From a virus, in IMG/VR virus record IMGVR_UViG_3300046314_000158, positions 1 to 33,527 of that record: a DNA stretch of 33,527 nt. One strand, given 5' to 3'. Below, piece by piece: positions 21,280-29,620 of the stretch. The notes beneath the pieces were generated by a model that had not been told where the DNA came from, searched no databases, and saw only the letters and a list, made by a program, of their open reading frames with translations. Each line of letters begins with the position of its first letter. Positions within the stretch are counted from its first letter, which is position 1. The translations under genes were made by a program, and so were the position numbers.

Positions 21280-24131
21280 TGTGTTATTTTTATAATATCT
21301 ACTACTACACTCCATTTTATATTTGTTGCAGCGATACCAGTGATGGCATAATCTAAAGACCCACCTATTGGCGAAATAGAAAATAAGCATCCAGTCATTG
21401 ATGTATCTGAAAATCCAGAAGTTGGAGCTAATGAATCGTCATAGCTTAAAATACCAAATGGGTACCTGGCCACGCCCGATGCGTGAAATTCTTTTGAATC
21501 TAATGTTACTGTATCGGTAGCAAGTAATCTTGTTTCTATTTTATAAGCGCAATCTGTATCTAAATCAAAATTACCACTAGTTGTATCAAATACTATTGAT
21601 GTAGGTGTTGCATTTGTTGTTGTGGCTTCACCTAATAAATTAATTGTTATAGTTGAATTATTTACAATTGACGAGTTACTTGTTCTTAAATTAACATCGT
21701 TTGTATTGATAATACTGCTATTACTTACCCCCTCATCAACCGTAATATTATTACCTATTACGGTTATATTACTACAACTCTCTGGAATAACGATATTATC
21801 ACCAATGGCTATACAATTACTGCCCCTGTTTTGAATATTACTACCAACATTTAAAGCACTATTTAATTTAGCAGATAAAACACCATTACCAGAGTTAATA
21901 TTTGGATTGCTACTAATTAAAAATGATGAAGGTGTGAACACATTACTTTCTAATAACTTAATCAATTCAACCTCCGTACTACTTTCTTCTAGTGGGTTGT
22001 AGTTATTAATCTTATTTACTATGTAATAAGCCCCATCTATAAACAAACGATTCCTAAAAGAAAATTTATAAATATCTTTTGGACTTAGCCATAAATTTTT
22101 TATAACAAATTTACCATCTCGATTAATCAAGTTGTTTAAATAGTCTTTATGGTATCTATTGTAAAGATTATTATTTGTAAAGTAAGCATTGATGTAATTA
22201 TAATAAACTTCTTTTGGTGTTCCGAAGTTTAAATCTATTGTTGGATTTAACGGATCATCTGTATGCCCTGCATATAAATAATCATTCGTTGTTAAATCAG
22301 ATAAACCGAATTGTTTATAGGTATATGGATTAGTAGATTGTTTAACACCTCCACAATATAACCACCTAACATTAGGTATAATAGATTTTTTAATACTGTT
22401 TTCTTCTACATAAATACGTGGGTGTACTATCCCTAAACCATAATTAGCAGCGTTTGGAGTTGCGCTAAATATCAACTCGTTTTTCTTTTCAGCTTTTATA
22501 AAATCATTCTCGACATCTATTTGTTCTGTTCCAAATACTTCGCCATGAGTTTCTTTATAGAGTTTATTAAATTTATCGTTATCTTCTTTGTAAGTAAATA
22601 TGTATCTTTTACCCTCTAATATATTTGGGTTAATAGATTGTTTTTTGTCTAAATCCGTTCTGTTTCCGTAGTCTAATGGTGGAGTTGTATTATAAAACCC
22701 ATCATAAGATTCAATAATTAAATTATTGCTATCATTGGGGTCAATGTCTATGAATAAATTTAAACCTTGTATAATTGATTTTAATAAATCCTTTTGTTTT
22801 AACTTTAGAGGTAGTGCATTATTAACTTCTATTGCATTACCTTCAAACAATGTCTTTTGAGTTGCTAACCCATAAAAAGCCGTTCCATTTATACCACTTA
22901 CTAATTCAATTGTATAAGTAGGAGTGCCAGTAGTTACTAATACATTTGCGGCGGTATAAAAATTAACCGCACCGTTTGCCGTTGGATTTAAAGCAGCTCT
23001 AGTCTTAAACTGCTCTCCTGAGTTTAAAACTATTTCTCCAGTTGCTACTTCATTTGTAATAGATTCAAATGTATTTAAGTTTATAGTTCTTGGCGTGAAC
23101 GCATTATTAACTACTACCGAACTTAATGGAACTTGTTTATCTATTGCATTATAGCAAGTCATTCCACTAAAAACACCATAAGCAACCGTAGCGTTTGAAT
23201 GGGTGAATTTAATTCTAAAAACTACTTTAGATGCTAGGTTATAATATCCAGTTGTGTTTAAAGTGACTATACCAGTTGTAGTGTTATTTTGTGCTCCAAC
23301 ATCAAAAAAAGGTGCTGTTTCATTATTATGTATTACAGTATATGGGAGTGCTGAAACTTGTGTAAAATCGGTATTCATACCAACATAAAACTGCCTATCT
23401 GCTAATTGACTTATTGATAAGGTTACTGTATTTATATTAGGGTATAATATTTGGTTTTTAAAATCGGTTGCGGAAAGTATCGAGCTTGTAAATGTTCTAC
23501 CAGTTTTCTCGATAATCTTTTTAATATACTCATACATTGAAAAGCATGGAATGAAGTTAGATACATTCCAAACCGTATCAGAACCGCCATTGCTTGCATT
23601 ATCTATAAATGGATATAAAACACCTAATCCAGTCCCTAAATTACTTCTAGTACTTCTTTGCGTATCTCTATCGTAATTATGATTGTAAGAACTAAAATCT
23701 AAATCATCTGCGCTGTCAGGATTGCCAGCTACGTATTTATCCCCAATGTCAATAAACAAAGAACCTCCTTCGCCTAAAATTGAGCATTCGTATTCAATAC
23801 TTTTATCGGCATTAATATTTACTTTTAATAATTGTAAATCCCCTTTAAAGTTTTCAATGCCATTAACAATGTATTTAACTGGGGTTTTTAGATTCTTATT
23901 GAAGTTTTGAGTTGTAACATTAAAACTAAAGCTGTTTTCAAACAACTTATTTATCTCGTTTGTTCCTAAAATTTTAATAGTTAAACTTCTGCTACCCTTT
24001 CTTTTGTCAGGTTCACGAACATCTGCTAATTGATAAGTAATATTTATAGGGGATTCTTTAGCAATAGGATAAGATACAAAGCCATTTGTTCCGTTATTTG
24101 CACTTATTAAAAGATTAGTTATTACTGCCAT
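21276..24131 (-). CDS. Tail-tip / baseplate hub protein with beta-roll C-terminus
   Basis: 951 aa, the largest protein of the window. The N-terminal third (about 1-170) resembles hub domains in which strands alternate with short helices; the middle carries repeated beta-sandwich-like regions. The part around 755-830 has repeats such as NCIAIGDN, NITVIGNN and NSSIINTN, typical of YadA-like or parallel beta-roll structures that sit at receptor-binding tips. Position between the distal tail gene and tape measure supports a tail-tip role. No peptidase motif was recognised. Confidence 0.65.
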   Translation of the reverse strand: MAVITNLLISANNGTNGFVSYPIAKESPINITYQLADVREPDKRKGSRSLTIKILGTNEINKLFENSFSFNVTTQNFNKNLKTPVKYIVNGIENFKGDLQLLKVNINADKSIEYECSILGEGGSLFIDIGDKYVAGNPDSADDLDFSSYNHNYDRDTQRSTRSNLGTGLGVLYPFIDNASNGGSDTVWNVSNFIPCFSMYEYIKKIIEKTGRTFTSSILSATDFKNQILYPNINTVTLSISQLADRQFYVGMNTDFTQVSALPYTVIHNNETAPFFDVGAQNNTTTGIVTLNTTGYYNLASKVVFRIKFTHSNATVAYGVFSGMTCYNAIDKQVPLSSVVVNNAFTPRTINLNTFESITNEVATGEIVLNSGEQFKTRAALNPTANGAVNFYTAANVLVTTGTPTYTIELVSGINGTAFYGLATQKTLFEGNAIEVNNALPLKLKQKDLLKSIIQGLNLFIDIDPNDSNNLIIESYDGFYNTTPPLDYGNRTDLDKKQSINPNILEGKRYIFTYKEDNDKFNKLYKETHGEVFGTEQIDVENDFIKAEKKNELIFSATPNAANYGLGIVHPRIYVEENSIKKSIIPNVRWLYCGGVKQSTNPYTYKQFGLSDLTTNDYLYAGHTDDPLNPTIDLNFGTPKEVYYNYINAYFTNNNLYNRYHKDYLNNLINRDGKFVIKNLWLSPKDIYKFSFRNRLFIDGAYYIVNKINNYNPLEESSTEVELIKLLESNVFTPSSFLISSNPNINSGNGVLSAKLNSALNVGSNIQNRGSNCIAIGDNIVIPESCSNITVIGNNITVDEGVSNSSIINTNDVNLRTSNSSIVNNSTITINLLGEATTTNATPTSIVFDTTSGNFDLDTDCAYKIETRLLATDTVTLDSKEFHASGVARYPFGILSYDDSLAPTSGFSDTSMTGCLFSISPIGGSLDYAITGIAATNIKWSVVVDIIKITQ

Positions 24132-25291
24132 TATATTCCTCTTTGTCTTGTTTCTGTAATACCTAAATCAATAGTCATTGTGTAACTAAATAGATTATCT
24201 AAAGCCTCTACTTTTTCATCGTATGGAGAATTGGCAGGATTGAATGATTTTAATGTAACGCCATCCCATAAGTAGCCAATAGGACTATCCCATAAATCCT
24301 TTAGTAAAGTACTTTGTTCCTGAGTTATCCAATTTGTGTTTAATGTAATTGATGATTCACTTGATGTACTTACAACATGAATTTCTCTATCATAAGAATT
24401 TGAGCCATAAGCTCCAGTAGTTGTATTTAAAACATTCTTATCTAAAGTAACCGTATTTGTTTTTTTAGTGTGGCTTTTAGTAGAAAGTTTATCAAAGTGT
24501 TTCATTTGAATAGCTCCATTTCTATCTAAGTAGTAAACTGAGTAATCTGTAAAATCCGTTTGATTATCTACTAAACTTAAAGTGAATCTTTTAATCAATC
24601 CACTAGCCCCATTAAAATTAACTCTTATGGTATATCCTGCAACTGCTCCCAATAGTTTACCTACATTTAAAGCTAACATATCATATCCAGTTATTGGAGT
24701 TGGGATTGAAGAACTAAAGCCACCTACAACGCTTGCACCATTTCTTAACTCAACTACCACACCTGTTATCGGGTTGGTTGTGCCATTAAAAAAGTGCAAC
24801 CAAATATTTTGATCAATTGTAAAAGTTGTATCTACTTCGTTTACACTTCCTTTGCTTAGTAAATATTTGTCTACATTTTCGCCAAACAAATAGTCGTTAA
24901 AATCATAGTTTCTAAAATCTTCATCCGTTAAGCATGCATCAAAAGCATTATAATTGATTGGAGTGGTTGACTGAATTATTCCAGTGTAATATTCTGAAAT
25001 TTCAACATCAACTGAAACTGATTTGTTCGTGGCAATAACAACATTAGTATCATTTGGGTTAAAGTAATGTTGAATGTAATTTTTAACCCATTCTTTAGCA
25101 TCAAACACTAGCCATCCATCGGGACGTTGTAATATATTTTCTGTGTAAGTATTGGCGGTATCGCCATTAACAGTAACGGTTACAATATATTTAAAATCTG
25201 CAATAGCTATTTGAGTAGATAAAGCGGTAAATATTTGCTCGTTATAAGCAGGAGTTAATGTTTGGGGTTGTTTATATACTGTTAATGCCAT
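24131..25291 (-). CDS. Distal tail protein-like, 386 aa
   Basis: Beta-rich with little helix; the N-terminal part (MALTVYKQPQTLTPAYNEQIF) and a galectin/jelly-roll-like middle fit a distal tail or tail-tip component. It overlaps the hub gene start by one base. Assignment relies on order and fold impression. Confidence 0.5.
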   Translation of the reverse strand: MALTVYKQPQTLTPAYNEQIFTALSTQIAIADFKYIVTVTVNGDTANTYTENILQRPDGWLVFDAKEWVKNYIQHYFNPNDTNVVIATNKSVSVDVEISEYYTGIIQSTTPINYNAFDACLTDEDFRNYDFNDYLFGENVDKYLLSKGSVNEVDTTFTIDQNIWLHFFNGTTNPITGVVVELRNGASVVGGFSSSIPTPITGYDMLALNVGKLLGAVAGYTIRVNFNGASGLIKRFTLSLVDNQTDFTDYSVYYLDRNGAIQMKHFDKLSTKSHTKKTNTVTLDKNVLNTTTGAYGSNSYDREIHVVSTSSESSITLNTNWITQEQSTLLKDLWDSPIGYLWDGVTLKSFNPANSPYDEKVEALDNLFSYTMTIDLGITETRQRGI

Positions 25292-25870
25292 TTATTTTAA
25301 TCCGCTTATTACTTCTATTCTTATTTCTGATTTAATTATCTCTTTTAATTTTGCGCTTAGTTCTTCAACCCTACCATCTTTTATAATCTCACTAAAGAAT
25401 CCGTTACCTTCAAAGCCTTTCTTCTTTAATTTCCTTGCAACTAAAAAGGCTATTGTTTTAGCGGCCTTGTCAAACGGCATCTTTACTAACTTCTTTTTAT
25501 TTTTACGAGTGCTTTTACCTTGCTTAGATAACCTTGTTTCTAAATCTTTCTTTCTGTAATTTTCAGCAACCCCTTGTTTTTTAGCCCAATCAATTAAACT
25601 TTCTTGTCCTTCTGAACTTACTCCATGAGCCTTACGTCCACTATCAATAGCTTCACCGTATTCATTCATTGACAAAACAAATGATATTGAACCACTTGAT
25701 TTTGGAAAAGAGAATTTAATAGAGTTTGATAAATCACTACTACTATTCCTTCTAGTTCCATACTTGCTTGACTTAGCACTTAACTTTGATTTTAAAGAAC
25801 GTTGTAAATCAGGTACAGTATCTTTACCAAACTCAGTTAATACTTTTACTATCTCATCAGTTATTGCCAT
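25292..25870 (-). CDS. Tail completion / HK97 gp10-like protein, 192 aa
   Basis: The N-terminal helix, a loop with YGEAIDSGRKAHG (about 72-84) and a basic middle (KQGKSTRKNKKKL) match the HK97 gp10-like family, which joins heads to tails or completes the tail. The start overlaps the end of the frameshifted chaperone gene by 14 bases. Confidence 0.65.
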   Translation of the reverse strand: MAITDEIVKVLTEFGKDTVPDLQRSLKSKLSAKSSKYGTRRNSSSDLSNSIKFSFPKSSGSISFVLSMNEYGEAIDSGRKAHGVSSEGQESLIDWAKKQGVAENYRKKDLETRLSKQGKSTRKNKKKLVKMPFDKAAKTIAFLVARKLKKKGFEGNGFFSEIIKDGRVEELSAKLKEIIKSEIRIEVISGLK

Positions 25871-26126
25871 TACTCCACTTATCTTTATCTTTTAAATAAC
25901 TTAGTTTGTTGTGATACCTTAGAACATTCCACTTTTCTATCAAATCTTCATTAAGCAATGTATCTTTAACTACTTCACTCATCCAATATTCATGTCCCCA
26001 TCTCTCAAAAAAATCTGGAACTCTTGGTCTTTCATCATCTTTTCCGTGTGGTCGTTTACTATCTTTTGGTTTTCCTCCAAACAAGTTTTTATATTTATCA
26101 TGTAGTTCTGTAAACAGTTTGAATAA
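25857..26126 (-). CDS. Frame -1 extension of the tail-assembly chaperone (gpGT-like T part)
   Basis: An open frame in the -1 register begins at the nine-T run (26125-26133) and reads 89 residues, from LFKLFTELHDKYKN onward to a typical chaperone end LSYLKDKDKWSNGNN. It lacks its own ATG near the run: the frame before GGKPKD starts with a TTG. The logical product is a fusion made by a -1 shift from the upstream frame, about 251 aa in total. In lambda and many siphophages G and GT proteins make the tape measure competent for tail assembly. Confidence 0.65.
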   Translation of the reverse strand, partial: LFKLFTELHDKYKNLFGGKPKDSKRPHGKDDERPRVPDFFERWGHEYWMSEVVKDTLLNEDLIEKWNVLRYHNKLSYLKDKDKWSNGNN

Positions 26127-26611
26127 AAAAAAACCGCTCCTAAAACATCTTTTAGTTTTGCCTGCTTAAATAGCTCCACATTTTCCTCAAAGTTTAATTC
26201 ATTGTAAACCCATTTATCATTGACTAACTCATGGTGGCTAATGAATATTAACTCAGCTAAACATGGTATATAATCTCCATTGTTAGCCTTTATGAACTCG
26301 TTAAAATCCCTATGTTGAGCAACTGAGTAAACAGTGTTCTTGGTAATAGCTTTGAACTTCTTTTTACCTATTGTGAACTCGTCAACTAATGGCATTGAAT
26401 GAATAGGAGATGTTAAGAATAACGCTAATGATAACGTATCGAATACTGCCTTTGGAGGTAGTGCTTCAATCTCATCCTCTGTTTTACCTGAAAGTATAGC
26501 AACCCTTTTAACGGCTCTGTCAATCAAATCAATATCTTCCAGCTTCTTTAATGCCTCAAGTTTAATGAATTGCTCAACTGTTAAATCTTCGTATCTTAAT
26601 GGTATAGTCAT
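25979..26611 (-). CDS. Tail-assembly chaperone (gpG-like), unshifted product
   Basis: 210 aa from ATG at 26611 (a GTG at 26614 directly precedes). The N-terminal pattern PLRYEDLTVEQFIKLEALKK and the IDRAVKRVAILSGKTEDEIEALPP region resemble chaperones of Bacteroidetes siphophages. Near residue 160 the frame crosses GG followed by nine T, where ribosomes can slip back by one. The gene follows TerL and the late promoter copy Y, so it heads the tail sub-operon. Without a shift the protein ends DGDMNIG. Confidence 0.7.
   Translation of the reverse strand: MTIPLRYEDLTVEQFIKLEALKKLEDIDLIDRAVKRVAILSGKTEDEIEALPPKAVFDTLSLALFLTSPIHSMPLVDEFTIGKKKFKAITKNTVYSVAQHRDFNEFIKANNGDYIPCLAELIFISHHELVNDKWVYNELNFEENVELFKQAKLKDVLGAVFFYSNCLQNYMINIKTCLEENQKIVNDHTEKMMKDQEFQIFLRDGDMNIG
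26125..26133 (-). promoter_or_regulatory. Slippery run for -1 frameshifting
   Basis: On the minus strand GG is followed by nine T and then A. In the gpG frame this reads V-F-F-Y; sliding back one base at TTT reads L-F-K. A T9 run can also cause RNA polymerase slippage, so the product ratio may have either cause. No strong downstream pseudoknot was identified. Confidence 0.7.
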
Positions 26612-26616
26612 CACAT

Positions 26617-26646
26617 ACTATAACCACTTTTTATAGGATTTTACAA
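26617..26646 (-). promoter_or_regulatory. Late promoter element, copy Y
   Basis: Minus-strand TTGTAAAA, 15 bases, then TTATAGT, identical in spacing to copies X and Z. AAAAAGTGGTTATAGT is shared exactly with copy X. It lies between the TerL stop and the chaperone start; the ATG at 26611 is so close to the -7 that the mRNA may be leaderless. Confidence 0.72.
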
Positions 26647-26648
26647 TA

Positions 26649-27815
26649 TTAGTGGATTATGAAGGTGGATTTTTTGAGGCGGTTTAGGGCTACATAACGA
26701 ACCCCATCCCAAAAATGGTTAAAGTCATCAATAGGTACGTTTAACTTATTCCCCTCTTTATCAGTAGCCCATTTATAGTTACGAGCTTCTTTGATTCCGT
26801 TTAATGAATCTTTAGTTATATATAACTCGTATTGTTGTAAAGTGTCGATTGAATTACGAATACTATCCGCCCCTTTATTAGCACCTTCAATTCTAAACCC
26901 TGCCCTTCTTAAATCTTCTATTGATTTAGGCTCTGCACTATCCGCTACTATCATTTGTTGATTAGTAACCCCTAATTGTTTTAGCCTGTCTATAATATCT
27001 GAATTGGTTAATCCTGTTTCATAAATCAATTCTTTTAAATACAAAGCCTTATCTAATCTATAAACAGCCGTTAAGGTTGTTGGATCATTTGTAAAACCCC
27101 AGTCCATTCCATAGGAAATAAACTGAGCATCTTTTGGTATATCTTCACATTGTTTCCAATTCTCAAATACTGCACCCTGTAACGAACCTATTAATCCTAA
27201 ACCATAAACATTATACCAATTAGCCCAAAAGGCAGAAGTAGCAGCTTTATCTTTTGCTTTAAGGATAAAGTTTTTTGCAGATTCTGGACACGCCTCATTA
27301 TGAGTATAATCAATAACAAGCATATCAACATCATTATCTGCTTGTAACTGCTCATGAAACCAAAATGGAGCAACTGGATTCCAGTCAAGATAAACCTTCT
27401 CTTTTGTTCTACTTGCTAACTCAGTATAAGCATGAAACGTCATATTATTAGCTTCATTCATATAAAGAATGTCACGCCTTGCACCTCTTAACTTACTGTC
27501 ATTATCAGCACTAAAGAACTCGATTGTAGTGTTATTACTAAATGTATAGGTGCTATCAGTAGAACGCCAATGGCTATCAATCCACCTACCTGTATCAATC
27601 ATAATCTTTTTAAAATCTTTGATGCAACCCCTACGTAAATGTGGGAATGATTCAGCAACTATTGAAATATCTTTGCTTGGATTCTTGGCAGCGTAATCAA
27701 TAAGTATAGGTAGTATTCCAAATGTTTTACCCGCACTTGTTCCACCTTGTATTCCACTACAAAATTTGTTTAGTTTCCTAATCTTAGATATTGCAGTAGT
27801 ATAGATAAATGCCAT
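26649..27815 (-). CDS. terL: Large terminase subunit (ATPase and nuclease)
   Basis: 388 aa, close to PBSX/SPP1-type large terminases. Walker A GGTSAGKT (24-31), Walker B-like ILYMNEAN (116-123) for ATP-driven packaging, and an RNase H-like nuclease with D238 (GMDWGFTNDP), D292 (VADSAEP) and D363/D364 and D370 (DDFNHFWDG). The enzyme cuts concatemeric DNA and pumps it into the prohead through the portal. The start overlaps the TerS stop by one base. Confidence 0.92.
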   Translation of the reverse strand: MAFIYTTAISKIRKLNKFCSGIQGGTSAGKTFGILPILIDYAAKNPSKDISIVAESFPHLRRGCIKDFKKIMIDTGRWIDSHWRSTDSTYTFSNNTTIEFFSADNDSKLRGARRDILYMNEANNMTFHAYTELASRTKEKVYLDWNPVAPFWFHEQLQADNDVDMLVIDYTHNEACPESAKNFILKAKDKAATSAFWANWYNVYGLGLIGSLQGAVFENWKQCEDIPKDAQFISYGMDWGFTNDPTTLTAVYRLDKALYLKELIYETGLTNSDIIDRLKQLGVTNQQMIVADSAEPKSIEDLRRAGFRIEGANKGADSIRNSIDTLQQYELYITKDSLNGIKEARNYKWATDKEGNKLNVPIDDFNHFWDGVRYVALNRLKKSTFIIH

Positions 27816-28231
27816 TAATCCATTTGTTTATCGTTACTAAATAACGGTTGTTCTGTTTTAATAGTGCTTTCTGATTTATCGGTCCAACCAAACTTATGTT
27901 TTATATATTGAACGCCTTTACCTTCATTCGCAACCACATCAATCTGAACAGCTTTAAATAATTTATCTATATTTTCTATTGCAGTTTGTTTACGTGTATT
28001 ATCCCAATTTAACCAACGGTAGTAAGTAGCCCTATGGATTGTCGCATTTTCTTTATAATTCTTTGGAATCCAATACATTAAGAAATAATCAATTGTTGGC
28101 ATTTTTCTATCTGCCACATCGACAACTTCTCCTTTATTTGACAGTTGTTCTTTTCGTTTTTGTTCGCACTCATCTACATACTTCCAAGCGTATTCTTGAA
28201 GTCTATCTATGAATACTTTATTCTTCGCCAT
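27815..28231 (-). CDS. terS: Small terminase subunit-like protein
   Basis: 138 aa with a helical DNA-binding part (ATIHRATYYRWLNW, about 63-76) and a C-terminal part containing GWTDKSESTIKTEQP, like small terminases that recognise pac/cos DNA. It directly precedes and overlaps TerL by one base. The assignment is mainly positional plus the HTH-like signature. Confidence 0.72.
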   Translation of the reverse strand: MAKNKVFIDRLQEYAWKYVDECEQKRKEQLSNKGEVVDVADRKMPTIDYFLMYWIPKNYKENATIHRATYYRWLNWDNTRKQTAIENIDKLFKAVQIDVVANEGKGVQYIKHKFGWTDKSESTIKTEQPLFSNDKQMD

Positions 28232-28379
28232 TTTCTATTTTAATAGGTAATTCTTTTTTATCAGATTCTAAATAATCCTTAACTTCTTTCATTCTATTAA
28301 CTAACCAATTGTACTCATCGACTGTTATTATTTTATAATCAGGAAATGAAAGTTTTTGTTTAATTTCTTTACTTATCAT
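28218..28379 (-). CDS. Small hypothetical protein, 53 aa, upstream of TerS
   Basis: ATG at 28379, TAA at 28218-28220, overlapping the TerS start by 14 bases, so translation is probably coupled. The product is helical and charged (DEYNWLVNRMKEVKDYLESDKK). Function unknown. Confidence 0.6.
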   Translation of the reverse strand: MISKEIKQKLSFPDYKIITVDEYNWLVNRMKEVKDYLESDKKELPIKIENGEE

Positions 28380-28416
28380 TATTCCAAAAGTTTATATGTT
28401 CGTATTCGTCTTTCAT
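28369..28416 (-). CDS. Possible 15-residue leader peptide
   Basis: The ATG at 28416 overlaps the preceding stop as ATGA, and the frame ends at 28369 within the start region of the next gene (28379). The product, MKDEYEHINFWNNDK, could be a translational coupler rather than a functional protein. It may be chance. Confidence 0.25.
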   Translation of the reverse strand: MKDEYEHINFWNNDK

Positions 28417-28613
28417 TTTAATAATCGTTCTAATTGTTTTGTTAGTGTTTTAGTTTGCCTACCCTTCTGTAATAATTTAACTGATTCATTTTCTCCATTA
28501 CTAGTATTAAGCCATATAATAAAATAGTCTTTTCCTAATTCATTAGAGATATTATCAATTGATTCTTGAGTAGGATAAGAATGTATTTTAAATACTAATA
28601 TAGGTTTTGCCAT
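28413..28613 (-). CDS. Hypothetical protein, 66 aa
   Basis: Begins MAKPILVFKIHSYPTQESID, with alternating strand and helix, and ends with a basic C-terminal helix (KTLTKQLERLLK). No membrane segment or cysteine pair. Lies between the 88-aa protein and the TerS-proximal genes in the leftward operon. Family not recognised. Confidence 0.55.
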   Translation of the reverse strand: MAKPILVFKIHSYPTQESIDNISNELGKDYFIIWLNTSNGENESVKLLQKGRQTKTLTKQLERLLK

Positions 28614-28689
28614 CAGTTCAATATTATTGTAAATGTTCTGTTTAGGAGTTTAGATTTAAAAGTGTTTATTCGCCACAAGGTTGTTATCA

Positions 28690-28956
28690 TTACTTATTTT
28701 TAGGTTTAGGTTTCAATTCTACTACCTTAAACCAATTAACACTTTCACAATAAGCCCAAATGATTTTAAATGAATCACGATAGATATTAGTACAAGTTGA
28801 GCACTCATATAGAACTTCAACCGTATTATCTATTTCGTTATAAGCTGCTAGTATTTCAGTAGCAACATCGTTTCCTTTAGATGGAATGATTAAATCTTTA
28901 GTGGTAGCCCAAATAAAGTCTTTATGCTTTAATAGTGTTAATTCGTGTGGTTTCAT
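28690..28956 (-). CDS. Hypothetical protein, 88 aa
   Basis: The N-terminus MKPHELTLLKHKDFIWATTK is followed by a strand-rich middle with CSTC (residues about 53-56), and the protein ends in a basic Pro/Lys tail. Only one CxxC pair is seen, so zinc binding is doubtful. The start overlaps the sigma-like gene by four bases (ATGA-type junction), so it is co-translated with it. Confidence 0.55.
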   Translation of the reverse strand: MKPHELTLLKHKDFIWATTKDLIIPSKGNDVATEILAAYNEIDNTVEVLYECSTCTNIYRDSFKIIWAYCESVNWFKVVELKPKPKNK

Positions 28957-29480
28957 CTTAAGTTTGCTTTAATTTTCTCTTTTACTTTATTAATCTGATA
29001 AATTACTACTCTTTGTTTAGTTCCTATTTGTTCTGATATTTCTCTTGTTGGTTTGTTTACTGATGCAAATAATAAAGCAGCGTGATACTTTTTAATACTT
29101 TTATCCTTTGCCATGTAATCCATTGTTTTGTTAAACTTATTATCTATTTCAATATCGTAACAATCATCTTCTATTTCATTATCTGTTGATCCAGACATAG
29201 GCACATCCCTACCAATTTTAGACAAATCATTTTTGCTATTAACCTTAACCATTGCCCTTAATCTATATTCATTAATCCTTCTAATAACAAAGCAGCAATA
29301 GCCAATGAATTGAATGTTATCGTATTTATCATTTAGTTTTTTCTCATCTTCTTTAAGCAAATGAATTAGAAACTCTTGAAACACATCGTTCCAAACATCG
29401 TTACCATTACATATCTTACTACAAAACCCTTGCAGTTGCTTTGATTGTGCGGCTAATATAACTAACTCATCTTTTTGCAT
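28953..29480 (-). CDS. Phage sigma-70-like factor
   Basis: 175 aa. The N-terminal part (about 27-75) resembles sigma region 2 (DVWNDVFQEFLIHLL, then QFIGYCCFVIRRINEYR), and the C-terminal helices (about 143-172, TREISEQIGTKQRVVIYQINKVKEKI) resemble a region 4 HTH that binds the -35/-33 element. Small sigma-like proteins of this kind switch host RNA polymerase to phage promoters. It is the first gene of the leftward block, next to the divergent control region, and may read the three late elements. A non-sigma HTH protein remains possible. Confidence 0.68.
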   Translation of the reverse strand: MQKDELVILAAQSKQLQGFCSKICNGNDVWNDVFQEFLIHLLKEDEKKLNDKYDNIQFIGYCCFVIRRINEYRLRAMVKVNSKNDLSKIGRDVPMSGSTDNEIEDDCYDIEIDNKFNKTMDYMAKDKSIKKYHAALLFASVNKPTREISEQIGTKQRVVIYQINKVKEKIKANLR

Positions 29481-29485
29481 TACAA

Positions 29486-29493
29486 CAAATATA
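29486..29493 (-). promoter_or_regulatory. Leftward promoter -7 element (TATATTTG)
   Basis: Exact TAnnTTTG on the minus strand, ending five bases before the sigma-like gene ATG at 29480. A TTG lies 15 bases upstream, short of the 19-21 typical. The short distance suggests a leaderless or near-leaderless message. Confidence 0.55.
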
Positions 29494-29561
29494 CAAATTA
29501 AATTAATACAAAAATAATCTATTTGATAATCAACACATTAGGCAATACTTTTAAAATACTT

Positions 29562-29592
29562 TTGGTATTACTAAATAGTATTACTACTTTTG
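29562..29592 (+). promoter_or_regulatory. Rightward early promoter
   Basis: TTG at 29562-29564 (-33) and TACTTTTG at 29585-29592 (-7, exact TAnnTTTG) with a 20-nt spacer match the Bacteroidetes promoter consensus well. It drives the rightward operon starting at 29621; the leader is about 20-25 nt. Confidence 0.75.
29565..29586 (+). repeat. Direct repeat overlapping the early promoter (possible operator)
   Basis: GTATTACTA occurs twice (29565-29573 and 29578-29586), 13 bp start to start, between and overlapping the -33 and -7 elements. Another repeat, ATACTTTT, lies just upstream (29546-29562). Repeats in a promoter spacer are a common operator arrangement. Confidence 0.55.
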
Positions 29593-29620
29593 ACGTATAA
29601 ACTAATAAAAACAATATAAC

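Noticed and set aside
26084-26084. Independent start of the chaperone extension at a TTG near 26084
   Set aside because: The same frame is open further upstream to the T9 run and the protein pattern continues without a break, so a frameshift fusion is a better model than initiation at TTG.
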